This document shows, in pieces, positions 22,752-33,679 of a stretch of 64,000 nt of DNA. Below the pieces are notes generated by a model, which was not told the origin of the DNA, did no database searches, and saw nothing but the letters and a program-made list of their open reading frames with translations. Origin of the DNA: Roridomyces roridus (taxonomy: Eukaryota > Basidiomycota > Agaricomycetes > Agaricales > Mycenaceae); assembly GCA_029378245.1 (NCBI GenBank), contig JARKIF010000002.1:3962066-4026065 (forward strand), read 5' to 3'. The position numbers and the translations under genes are program-made. Numbering within the stretch: position 1 is the stretch's first letter; each line of letters opens with the position of its first letter.

Positions 22752-23707
22752 AGTCGAAGGATGGTAGAGACGGAGAACAAATGCAAAGGTAGCAGGGTAG
22801 AGGTCGCGGAGTAATTCGTAGGGAGAGTAAATGGAGGCGTCCATGTCTTTATACCAAGATACCCGAAACCTGGACGCTTTACTGGGGACAGTAATGATCT
22901 GAAAGATAGGGGAGGGGATCTGGACGCACATGGATGGATAAATTTATGCCGCCAAGCGAAGAACGAACCAGCAGTTTCAAGGGTGTGGAATGGAAGCATC
23001 TTCCATTCCCAGAATTAAGATTGCAGGAACAAGACGATCTTCCCATCCGGGCCTGAGCATTCGAGTTAGCCGGGTATCCGTTCGACGTACGGGCAAAATT
23101 CCAATAAAGAAGTTCCGGAACAAGGATCTGCAAGGATGAAGGTTTAGGAACGCCGAAAGAAGGGTCCGAACCAGAAAAAGGACAGGAAGTACGGATGATA
23201 CACTCCTCAGGAATAACACCTGAAGCCTAAGCCAGTACCTAAAAAGACATGGCCAGGCGCGATTGTGGACGTACTCGAGAGAGCGATAGAAGACACCACG
23301 ACTAGTGATAGTCGAGGTGCACTGCTTCACTCGGCTCGATAGTCGAAGGGTTGGCAGCGGTTAGATATTACGGGAGGATGACGATGGGAATAACGAGAAC
23401 GTTTCATTTACAAGCCGAGGACCGGACGTCCCTGTCAAGATCTAATCATCTTGGCGATGGGAATAAGGGGTTTCTCTAACTTGGATGCTATTTCTCGCTT
23501 ATTCCCGTAACCAAAATTCGCAGTAATAAGGGCCCGAAGGCCATTTCCATTCCGACTATTTTACAAGGCTAGTAGGGATTTCTACACGACCGACTATCTA
23601 AAATACGCGTAAGATAGTGGTGTGTGTGGGTGCGAGCGAGTAAGTATTTTTGAGCGTCCGAGCGCCGGAGTCAGAACATATGAAAACGAAACAAAGGCGA
23701 GAAGTGC

Positions 23708-25780
23708 CTACACCGAAGCACCAGAAGGAGTGGGGGCGGGAACGCCCTCCTCCTCCATGTCAATGTCACCCTCGTGAACCACGACAGGCTCGTCCTCGGA
23801 CTCCTCAGGCTCATCAGCGTCGGCAACCACGCCCTCGTTGTACTCCTCGATGAGCGCGTTGATGGCGTCGAACATGGGACGCTTCCCATGAGGCGTGGTG
23901 GGGTACGAGCTCCAGAGGGACTCGAGGCCCTCAGTGCCGAAAGTGTCGTTGGCAGTCTTGAAGCGGACGAACATGGCGCCAAGGTCTTCGATGAGGAAGC
24001 CGCGGCACAAGTCGAAATTGTCCCGAGCGGACTGGACAACCTCGACCTGGCGACGGATGTGGCTCATGTCGAAGGCGTGAGCTGGATTTTAGTCAGTAGA
24101 GCAGGAGACGAAGAAAAGGAAATATGTACTGGTGCCGTGGAGAAACTCCCAGGAGGCGAGAGCAGTGTCGACGAGCGCGAGTACGTTCTGCGAGTCGCCG
24201 TAGTGGTCGCAGTAGGCGTCGCGTTTCTTGACGACGCACTCCTGGCAGGCGATGCCGAGCGGGTGAGAAATGCACTTCTTCCGCAACAGGAAGCAGAGGA
24301 GGCACGACTTGTGGGGCTGTAAGGAGAGTTAGATGAAGAAGGAAGAAAAGGGCACGGGCACTCGCCTTTACAGCGTCGCCGACGCTGATGTCCGTCACCT
24401 CTTGAGACGGGAGAGGCTCGAACTGAGGACCGAGGTGACGGGTCTGGCTGGTATCGCGTGAGTGGGGCTCGTTGCCTTGATAGTTCCGCGGGCGGATGAT
24501 ACGAGTCTGGGCGACGTTGGACACGGACACCGTGACGACGCGATTGAGGCCTGGAATAGGAATAGACACTGCACAAAGGAGTCGGCGCGCAGAAATGTGG
24601 TGAAGCCAGAGACTCATACCATGGTGCTTTTTGCGGTCGCTTAAGATATCCTTGAGGCCTTCGAGGACGTCGGCGGTGACGGTTGCGTTGCGAGACTCCT
24701 CCTCCTGAGCAAGGGTGCGTTAGCAACAGAAGGGTGGAAAGGAAGATGAGCGGTTTACCTCCTTCTTCCCTTTTTCCTTCTTCACGGTCGTGGGTTTGGA
24801 AGACGACGCGACGGGAGCGGACGACGAGGTCTTCGCGCGAGAAGTAGTGGAAGAACGAAGAACGCGGCCAGCCTACGAGTGAGTAAGGGCAGAATATATA
24901 CGCATGCGTATTGTTACGCACCTTGGCTCCCACCGAAGCGTCATCCGCGACGGTGTCCATCTCGTCGTCCTCGTCAACCTCGGGCTCCGGCTTGGGTGTG
25001 TGACTGACTTTCGCCTTCTTGGAAGCGGGGATCTCGACAACGGGCCGCGAACTGGAAGCCATTATCAGCAAAGCTGGGCTAAGGGAATGAAGTAACGAGA
25101 CGTACGGGGAAGTCCTGGATGGAGTAGGAAGAGGACCGGCGGCGCGCTTTTTGGACTTGAAAGTTGTGGCGAAGGTGCTGGCCGAAGCCAGTGTCGCGGC
25201 AGACACAGAGGTAGTGACCTTGGGAAAGGTAGCCGTCTTGGCAATGAACGAGTTCTGAAAAAGGTGTCAGAAAGCTCTTGTACGAACGAGAGGAGCCTGG
25301 CGTACCGTTTTACGAGGAAGGGGAATCGCGGTCCAATCTTCGTCCCTGTCGGAAGCAGCGGCGACGAGCTTGCGGATGCCACAAAGGAACGCGGTGACGT
25401 TCTCGGGTAGCATCTCCCCGTGCTTCAGAAGAGCACAAGCGACGCGCTGAAGAAGATGTGAGACGAAGTTAGGAAGCGAGAAAAAGGAGAGGGCGTACCA
25501 TATGAGCCAGCCCCTTTCTCAGCATCTTCTCCGCGTGAGGCTGCTCGCAAGCGACGCCAGGGTTGGTCGCAGCAATCACGTATTTGAAGAAAGAAGACAT
25601 GGCCGGGTCGAGGACGACTTTGAAAAACGGGGAAACCGAGACCTTGGTGATGGCAGAAACGAGGGGCGCTGGGAAAGAGAAAAAGTTGTTCCGTTCGTAG
25701 ATGGGTGGAGGAGAAGGAGAGCGTGCAGGGGAGTTGGGACGTTCGTCCTCGCTGTCGGTGGGCGCCTCGACGAAGTTCAT
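23708..25780 (-). CDS. Antisense nine-exon gene with Zn(II)2Cys6-type cluster inside the Gypsy element (554 aa)
   Basis: Exons by hand: 25780-25499, 25446-25306, 25254-25106, 25051-24922, 24872-24759, 24704-24620, 24568-24366, 24316-24130 and 24081-23708. The total is 1665 nt, exactly 555 codons including TAG. All introns are GT-AG except intron 7, which uses GC-AG or a GT six bases earlier; both keep frame. The protein starts MNFVEAPTDSEDE (acidic), has a helical region to about residue 140, then a lysine/serine-rich linker. Six cysteines follow at about 373, 376, 383, 392, 395 and 404, spaced C-x2-C-x6-C-x8-C-x2-C-x8-C as in fungal binuclear zinc clusters. A helical block and an acidic tail end it. 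The cluster lies mid-protein rather than N-terminal as in most Gal4-type regulators. DNA binding is inference. Confidence 0.78.
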
Positions 25781-26262
25781 GATGGTGAAAGATAAGGAGG
25801 GGACGACTTGGCCATGAAAGTCTTATAAACTGAAAAATTTTCAATTCAGTCCATAGGAGCCAATGGCCAGCGTACCAGGGTTTTGGACAGAGAATGGTCA
25901 TGGCCGTTTAAGAGAAGGAGAAGTGAGTCGCCGTAGTGATGACTCTATTTCAATACAAAAGGCTATTATAAGCTGCGAAATAGAGTTTGATAAAAGACCC
26001 ACGAGTCCGAGTCATGGTCTAGAAGCCGGAACGAGGCGGTTCCGCAACGGCATTCTTCATTTAGCATGGGAACGCATCGGCGGAGGGCATACTCGAGGCA
26101 AGAAGTGATAATGGAGTGACGTAAGGATTGGCGGTTCGGGAATAAGCCGAGCAGGTCAGCTCCTCGGCATCACAACATTCAATGATCAACCGGAAGACGC
26201 TGAAATACCTCCGTTGCTGCTATGATCCGGGAACTAAGGATTGACCGGGGGCGGTCAAGATT

Positions 26263-26277
26263 AGAAAATAGGGGAGA
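26263..26277 (+). other. Polypurine tract of the Gypsy element
   Basis: AGAAAATAGGGGAGA directly abuts the TG of the 3' LTR. A purine-only run ending at an LTR (here broken by a single T) is the usual primer for plus-strand DNA synthesis. It fixes element orientation as plus. Confidence 0.7.
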
Positions 26278-27682
26278 TGATACGCCTGCAAAATGAACAC
26301 GCTAGGAATACGTGAAATTTCGCGATTTCTCTTATAACCAACAGTGGTATCATCTCACGAGAGCGCTAGTGCTGAGCCCAGAGGCAGCTAGTAGGATTAC
26401 GATGCATGGTGTACTGTACGGGTCGAAGGGGAACCTAAGATGACCGACGGACCCACTCCGAAACACGTAGGAGTTCGTGCTAGTCCTCTTACCAATGGGA
26501 ATATCTTATAACCAAGTCGTTGAGCTCTGGTTCAATCCGATGGTTACAAGGGAATAAGCGGATGGTTGAGTCATCGATCACGATCGAGGCCTCAGTTGGA
26601 GTCTTTACCAACCGGAACGATGGCGCCGGAAGACCGTGTGCCTGGTCCGTGATATCGGAACACGGGAGCACTCTGGAATCACTACTTGCGAGCTTCGGAA
26701 TAGTGTCTTTAATGACGGGATACCCAAGATATGGGTATCGAATTAAAGCTACGGACCAGTACTATCCGGTCCTGGAACGATAGCGCAGAAGACGGAAGAT
26801 GGGAATAATGGAACTCGACTTCCGACCCTTGGCATCAGCCTTACCAACCTGAAACATGATGGATCGACGGCTGACTGAGCTTGGGATGGTGCGAGGATGG
26901 CGCCATCCAACCTGTAGACCAATGAAATAGCAAGGATACCCTAATTGCGTTGCGAGGATCGCATTCCTGTATTATTTATTAGATTGCCGGACTTGTATAT
27001 AACTAGGTAGAGTGTTCCCTTGGAGGCAGAACAATCACCCCCGTCTGTTGTACGCATTAGCGTCTCTAAAGGGTTGTGCTTGGGCTTTCGAGGTGCACTG
27101 TGTTGGATAGTGGCTTCTTAAAGTTTGTACTAGTTGGAATCATATTATTTTGAATCGGAATCGTCGTCATCGTTGAAACCAAATCGTCGTACTCGCCTCA
27201 ATCAAGAATCTATTAAGCAATCAGTCAAGTCAAGTCGTTGGAACATCGTCGTATTTGGCTAGGGAATCTCAGTACCAGTCGGGAAGAAGAGTAGAATCGA
27301 GTTGCGAGGTTTCGGAATAAGGAATACGATCGGTGTTTGACCACCAACCCACCTACTACATCAATCTTATCAACTACAGCTGAGAAGCTATACAATCTAC
27401 CAAAAGGGTTGCTTGTTCCAGTCTCGACTGAACCTAAAACCCGTCCCTTGGAAATACCACTTTCCTTCGGAATAAACTTATTACTTTCTCCCTCCACAAC
27501 CTACTACCTGTATAAGGACCTGTATTGGGACTTTTACTCGTCTGAACACTCGATTGAATACACTCGCTACGAGCTCGTGTCTGTGTTGGTTATCTAAATA
27601 AGCTACTTGCTTATTCCTGTGTACCACCGTATACGATACAGTGGTGTTGGGTTTCTCCCTTGGGTTTAGAGCACATTCGTCA
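26278..27682 (+). repeat. 3' LTR of the Gypsy element
   Basis: It spans 1405 bp from TGATACGCCTGC to CATTCGTCA. By eye it differs from the 5' LTR at roughly 27-28 positions, mostly transitions, plus the 17-bp gap. That implies an insertion old enough for point changes in the LTRs but not ancient. Confidence 0.95.
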
Positions 27683-27794
27683 GCGACCTGGTAGGCCTGG
27701 ATAGATAAACATAAATGGCGGACAAGTACACTACAGGCCCAGCTGAGGCCAGGGTGTTGGTCGCCACTGAACCACCAGCAATAGTTACAAGTCT

Positions 27795-28315
27795 GACCAC
27801 CATGTCAAGATGGAAACATATGAAAGAGAGCTATTGAAAAGGCCCGAGACCGAGGACGTTGCGCTTGCTGGGCTCCCCGTGGCATGTAGCTGAGTAAGTG
27901 TCGGGAGCAAGTAGAATTCCCAGATAGGTCTGATAACCGACAGTCTCCTTGCTCTTTTCCAGTCCAACAAAGATGGGAAAAGGCAATGCTTACCTTCACT
28001 CCGAGTAATATGGCGCTGACTACCCTTTTAGCTAAGGTGCGTCGTCACAGACATAGCCATCCAGTCTCAAGTGGTCGAAATAGAAAGCTTATATGAGGAT
28101 GATGCTTTCAAGGCAAACAAACGTCTTCTCTCGTGCGGGCCGTGGTTCGAAATGAGGCGCAGCGAGCTCTCGGGTTTGTTAGTCTGCACACAATTGCCGG
28201 CCGACTTCGCCGCGGTCAGCCTCTACCTGAACGGGACCGGCTCATGCTCAAGGTGCGGAAGTTCGTCACGACGACAGCAGCATTGAGCCTTCACGGAAGG
28301 GTCACGACAACTTAA
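27795..28315 (+). pseudogene. Gene fragment of unknown family
   Basis: Just right of the 3' LTR, the plus strand shows exon-like pieces. One reads MALTTLLAK and is followed by a short GT-AG intron ending CATCCAG; the next reads YEDDAFKANKRLLS. Then, after a one-base frame change near 28130, comes RAVVRNEAQRALGFVSLHTI and PERDRLMLKVRKFVTTTAAL up to a stop at 28315. Composition is clearly coding, but I do not recognise the family. It looks truncated and shifted. Confidence 0.3.
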
Positions 28316-28920
28316 TGTGTAGGGACGGTCTCACTGCTTGGCTATTTTGGGTTAGGCGCATTTCCTCAGAAGCGTACCAACGCAGTGGGCAAAGGCGCGA
28401 CGGGCGGGGCCGGGCTGACGAGAGCCTCTTTCCTTTGCCCGACCCGCCCGCTGGACGCACGCACGCACGCACGCATCAGACCAGAAACCGCGCTGGAGAG
28501 GCGCCGCGATTCGTCCGAGGCAAAAGAGGCATATATGTATGTGTGTCTGAGGAAAAACAAACGAGCGAATGTCCGCGAGCCTACCGACACAAAAAGGTAG
28601 GCCGGGGGGGGAACCAGGGAGATAGTTTCGAGGTGCGCAGGCTGCGGTAAGGAATGGACGGGGTTAGGCGGGTATAGGCTGGTGCAGTAGCCAAGAGCTA
28701 CTTGGTACGGTCGGGTCCGTGGACTCCCCACGAAGGACTGCGGGTGCTGCGTCGTTAAGCTTCGGGCTCCCCGTCGCGATCCTCTCTGCCTGGCTGTCAG
28801 AATACACGTCGCGGCTGGGCGACGAAAAGGCGCACCGCGCCATGTCCACTATGTCAATCGACTCCTTGACGCTGACCGAGTCGTCGTCGTCGTCCATCGA
28901 AGTCGCTCTGGGAAGGGAAT

Positions 28921-29981
28921 TTAACCACGAGAAGGGGCTCGACTGGCTCGGAGAGGGACGTACTTGGCACCGCCGCGCCTAGCGAAAGACGGGAACGTGG
29001 CCGAAGTACGAGCCGGAGTCGGCTTCGACTCCGTCGCCATGCCGCTGCCCGGTTTATCTTCCTCCTCCGCCGACTGGCACTCCTCGAGAAGAGTACGCGA
29101 CAGGAGCGGAGAGGCAACGGCCCAGATGGACACGGCCTTGAGGAAGATGAATTCCTCGATGAAGAGGAGACGCGAGTCGTACGCGACACCGACGCACGCC
29201 ACGGCCGTCGACGCCACGCCGCCGAGGAACAGGACCCACGTCAGCACCGAGATCTGGCTGCTCTGCCTATGGCTCCACCCGTTCACCATCTCTATGTCGT
29301 GCTTCCGCTGAAAGGACCGCAACCTGCGAAACTTGACGTGGATCCTGACGTAGATGAGGAAGTCCGTCCAAACGACCAGGGCGGCGACGCCCCAGACGAC
29401 CTGGAGGTCGTAGAGGATGAGGAGGAAGGTGCCGGCGATGAAGAGGTCGAGCTGGAGTGCAAGGGCGAGACAGAGGGCGGCGCGGTGCCCGAGGCTACGC
29501 GTGCTGCGAATGCCGTTCCCGATCCGGGTGACGTCCTGTGAATGGACCGTCGTTCGTTAGTTTCGGCGGGAAAAGTTCGATGAGGCAGACGGAATACCTC
29601 GGCGAGGGCCAGGTGGAATGTGCACGTCAGCTTGACCAAGTTCGAGTAGAGACCGCCGTCGTTCTGTTGGGTGAGGAACAAGACGACGAAGGCGGCGTTC
29701 AGGGCAAACGCGACGATAAGGAGGCCGACTAGCAGGTGCCTTCTGTACGGGAAGTGCTTCGAGGCTAGAGGGAGCGCCTGGATCTGCAAGAACTGCAGGA
29801 GCGTCGACGCCAAGGCCGAGAAGGAGGTGGAGACGGCGACAAGGGTATGGAAGCCTTCAGCGTCCGGCGGCGTCACGGCGAAGAGGAGGGCGAGGACGAT
29901 GTCGGGGATGAACACGACGTGGTATACGAGGGCCAGGCGGAACCACTTCGTAGGGACGCTGCCGCTATCGAGGAGTCCCAT
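28921..29981 (-). CDS. Multi-pass membrane protein, two exons (uncharacterised)
   Basis: ATG at 29981 (MGLLDSGSVPTKWFRLAL). Exon 1 is 29981-29598, a 62-nt GT-AG intron follows, and exon 2 is 29535-28921, ending in TAA; the frame is continuous (333 codons with stop). About six or seven hydrophobic segments are visible, for example VVFIPDIVLALLFAV, HLLVGLLIVAFALNAAFVVL, LFIAGTFLLILYDL and ISVLTWVLFLGGVAST. The tail is hydrophilic and serine/basic-rich (residues about 290-332). The layout suits an integral membrane protein of a fungus-restricted family; no transport or receptor function is evident. Confidence 0.78.
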
Positions 29982-30314
29982 GGTGGCACAGTAAGGAGCG
30001 AATTCGGGGAGGGGGGGGGGCGGCCGAGCGACGCCGGTCGGGCAGCTCTTTTATCAGCCCAGAGCCAAGATGCTGTCATGATTGACGGCTGACATCGTAC
30101 TTCTCTGGCTTATTACTTGACTCCGGATTATCTGACGTGCTTCGATTGGGAAGCACTACCAGCGAGCGGCTTCTTTGTATGCATTGCTCAGCGTGGCGGA
30201 TGGCTATTTCGAGAGATGAGAGACTGACGTTGGAACGTAAGAGGTCGAGATATGAAGGGCCGGGAGCGTACAGAGGGAAAGTAACGCATAGAGGGATGGG
30301 AGGATAAGGAGTCT

Positions 30315-31180
30315 CTAGGGTGCACGAAGAAGTATACGATGCAGGTCCTCGATGCCCGTGCATGGTTGGGTGATGATCGAAGCTGGCGATGGAGCTCTCC
30401 GTCGAGATAGAATCGTCACTGAAAACAAGATTCGGAGTGCGAGCGTGCCAAGAAGAGCAGGAGGACGACGAAGACGATTACGACGATGGGGACGAAGCGC
30501 CGTCGAAGCCGGGAGCGGAGCCGAGACGCGAATCTGGAGAAGAAGTGGCAGTGACGGTGGTGGCGGTGGTGATGGCAGCGGTGATGGCAGCGGTAACAAG
30601 GGCGCCAAAGGTGTCAAGAAACCCTTCGGTGCGCAGACGCATCTGCTCTCCCAACCGTCTCAAGCCTGTCGTCCCCGTGCCCGTGTGGATGCGTCGCTGG
30701 CGGGTCTTCCAGGAGCGCAGGTCGTCGGACTGGTCGCAGAAAAGAGTCGCCAGAGTGGCACGGTCGGCGAGCCCTGCAGCACAGAGTCATATTGATACAG
30801 TGAGCTGTAGAAGCTCCTTCGTGTGGTACGTTAGCATACCAGCGAAATCCGTAGTGAGAAGAAGACTCAAGTGTTTTGCCGTTAGGTTACTATCCAGATA
30901 TGTAGTCGACGTCTCTCTGTAGCCTGCGCCGTCTGGCCCCACAGCTACACCCACAACGAGAACGATCGCCTTCAGTACAACCAGGTGGGCACCTCCTAAT
31001 CGCATCGCAGCGTCGAGCCTGACTAACGGCGTACCGCTTTCACGGTTGACGGCTTGTCCTTCTCCCCGTTCATGACTTGACCGCGCCCGTGCCCGTGACT
31101 CGCTTGTCGAGCTGTCTGGTTCTATAGCTACAAAACCTGTATCGCAACAATTTACCGGCTTTGCGCTTGACGATGCCATG
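30315..31180 (-). CDS. Hypothetical multi-exon gene (tentative)
   Basis: Coding-like minus-strand pieces follow one another: MASSSAKP at 31179; HLVVLKAIVLVVGVAVGP near 30980; TYLDSNLTAKHLSLLLTTDF near 30880; then, after a GT-AG intron, LADRATLATLFCDQSDDLRS and LRRLGEQMRLRTEGFLDTF. A long threonine/alanine run ends the frame near 30478. The second piece could be a membrane segment. Joins between the first three pieces do not close cleanly, so the model is provisional. No family recognised. Confidence 0.28.
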
Positions 31181-32010
31181 GTGCCTTGACTTGACTCGAC
31201 ATGTAGCCAAACAAAAGCCTACAGGAAAATCAGACTCGGTCGCCTCCTCCTCTTGTACCATTATTCTGTACATCGGCGTGACTTCAACTTCGTATACACG
31301 GATGTCTCGGCCTCGCGCCTTGGTTTCGTCGTCGCGATTGTGTCTCGTAGCAGTCGTCTATCTAGCTCGTTGTTTTGCACGAGCACAAAGAACTAGGTAC
31401 GAGCTTGAGAGCCAATCGGAGCGACGGACGACGTCTGATGAACCTAAGATCATCTGCGTTGGCTTTGCCTTATTCTATTGGCGCCAAGGTCGAGCCGTTG
31501 CGTCGGTTCCAAGTGCCTAGGTCTCTGCGAACGTCAAGCTTGACGATATCTCCCGACATCCTCCCCTCATGCTGGGTCCGCGTCCACGGCTTACGTTGCG
31601 AGCAGTAATCAGCGTGTAGGACGAGCCTCCCAAGCTTGCCAGGCGGCGTGAGTTACAAACGACGGCGGCCAGAGCAGCAGTCGAGGACCAGCAATAAAGA
31701 TACAACGCAAGCAGTAGCCCCCTTTCTATCAGGCTTCATGGGCTGCGTCGGATGAGACTGCAACCGTCTTATCTACGGTGTCAGTCGATACGTTGCCGTG
31801 CCGGGCGATTTCCCATGGGCGGAGCGCCTCGGAACACCGAGTTGCTTCGATAACGACCCGGGGTTATTTTCCAAGAAGATGATTACTTAGGCTGGGCTTC
31901 TTGGGCGCAGAGAGGACAGTTCGAAGGGCTGCTAGCACTGCCACTCTCCTTTGACCTATAAAGCAGCACTCCACCCTCGCTCGCGCTCACCATCGCTGCC
32001 CCTCGCCAAC
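31181..32010. other. Intergenic, nothing supported
   Basis: Short overlapping frames only. The last 60 bases before the gene at 32011 contain 'ACCTATAAAGC' (about 31955), a plausible TATA box for it. Confidence 0.4.
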
Positions 32011-32565
32011 ATGTCTGTCCGCGAGTTGGCTCCCATCGAGCTGACCGTCTTCCGCATCTCGACTCGCCCCTGCTGGAGGTGGTACCACTCGATAGCGCAA
32101 TCTCTGAACGTCTACGACGGGTTCCTCGCCGAGGCGAGTAGCCACTGCACCTGGTCTGCCCTCAAATCCGCCACCGCCGAGCTCGACGACGCCAACCGGG
32201 CCTCACACTGGCTGCTGGTGGATGATGAGGCGGAGTCGCAGAGGTTGAAAGCAGAGGCGCAGGAGGCATTCGACTACTGCCTCGACACGTGGTGTCTTCT
32301 CGACGTGCGCAGGGCACAACAGCTGGTGCGTTCTAGATCTCCCGTTCGCGCATGGCTCTCCCGCCCTAACGACTCTTGTAGCCGGCGGATGACGACCACA
32401 CGCCACCGCTGCTGACGGAGAGCATGCTGATCGCAAAGGTGCGCCATGATCTGTCTGGCTCGGCAGCATGCGTCTGTTTTGACCCCCGCTGCTCGGCAGG
32501 CGTACGAGATACGTACTACCGTCAAGAGCCGGCTGCGCAGGGAGGTAGGAATGCCGAGGTGGTGA
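32011..32565 (+). CDS. Small three-exon gene, function unknown
   Basis: ATG at 32011 (MSVRELAPIELTVFRIS). Exons 32011-32325, 32382-32438 and 32500-32565 join in frame through GT-AG introns of 56 and 61 nt and give 145 residues plus TGA. The protein is mostly helical, with tryptophans (PCWRWYHSIAQ; CTWSALKSATAELDDAN; DYCLDTWCLLDVRRAQQ) and a basic end (KSRLRREVGMPRW). A TATA-like box lies about 55 bp upstream. No signal peptide or known motif. An upstream in-frame ATG at 31951 exists but precedes the likely transcription start. Confidence 0.6.
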
Positions 32566-33679
32566 GATCTGCCTTAGGCCGGGGTCCGAGGTATCGGTGG
32601 CTGGGGGCCGTGGGCGAGACGGGTTCTGTGCGAAGAGGGAGGTGCAGACGGCGCGGGGGAAGCAGATGAACAACGCGGGAATGTCTATTTACCATGAGTG
32701 TGATTGCTGGGACTTGGATCAACGAGGCGTTATAGCTAGAATTCGAGACAATAAGGTGGGGCCCCCCTCGGGGAAGTTCCCGTCGACTGACTTCCTCCTT
32801 CCTGCTCTGTTCCCGATCGTCCATCTATATTTGTCGCCGGTGACTCTGTAAGCCTCTGGCTGGCACTCGAACGCCACGCCGGCCGGCGTGAAACCGGAGT
32901 AGTAATTACAGCGCACAGTAACCGCCCAGTGTTTCGAAGAGATCAACCACTTGCAGCCGCAGGTCTGAGGAGATAGTTGCTATCTTGGAGTGAGGACCAA
33001 GGTGACGCTCACAGAGGATCCGATTCGATGTGGAAAGGGTCTGATTGCTTCGCCCTTTTGGGTAAGGCGCTCTTTATCCACCCACTCTACGGCCAGGCTG
33101 AGCCGAACGTTGTAGTATAGGTTTCAGTCCTGGCTGTTTTTGACGGAGATAGACAACTACAGAGCAATTGACGTGGTGTGGCAATAGCAGGTCGTCACAG
33201 AATCCACGTAGCACACGGCTCATCTCTCTTGTCACGTCGCCAAAACCCGCTGCGAGCGCCGTGCCCATTCGCGAGAGCCTCCTTGCGCTCGCGGGAAAGG
33301 GCGAGACCATCGCTTCCTTAAAACCCGGCCCATCCCGCGTACGTGCGCGCGCGCGCATCACCACTACGGGTGAGCATCCTTGATTACCATGTTTTCAACA
33401 CCCCTGATCAAGCATTTGGTTAGATAGTCATGATCGCCGGTTGTTCTGTCAGAACCCTATCCCCGGGAAGACGGTCCCGAGAGGTTGGACATGTGAACGG
33501 ATCAGACAATCTCCGCGTGGCGGTGATGCGTTCCCGTCGTTGCTCTTGGGGAAGGAAGCCTGCCTAAAAGGGTCATTTCAGTAATAACGAGGCTGCGTCG
33601 TCGGTCAGATGGGGAAATGAACACGCAGAAACCAAGTCATCGGGGCCGGGCCTGCTTCAAGAGAAACCTCGGAAAGGCA
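32566..33679. other. Intergenic, nothing supported
   Basis: Open frames overlap on both strands without a coding signature. A short alternating (GC)n tract occurs near 33340-33357. I see no terminal repeats. Confidence 0.35.

Larger units (their letters stand above)
10489..27682 (+). mobile_element. Ty3/Gypsy-type LTR retrotransposon, about 17.2 kb, with antisense cargo genes
   Basis: Two direct LTRs (10489-11910 and 26278-27682) begin TGATACG and end CGTCA. The order gag, protease, reverse transcriptase, RNase H, integrase is that of Ty3/Gypsy. A polypurine tract abuts the 3' LTR. The internal region is about 14.4 kb, far longer than gag-pol needs. The extra 6.8 kb (19501-26277) carries at least two intact spliced genes and two smaller candidates on the opposite strand. 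The 5-bp flanks (TCCGT left, GCGAC right) do not match, so one flank has been exchanged or deleted since insertion. LTR identity is about 98% by eye, with one 17-bp length difference. Confidence 0.95.

Noticed and set aside
22977..23330. Minus-strand 117-codon frame between the two large antisense genes
   Set aside because: Leucine/arginine-rich with no splice partners; lies in the 5' flank of the seven-exon gene and reads like non-coding DNA.
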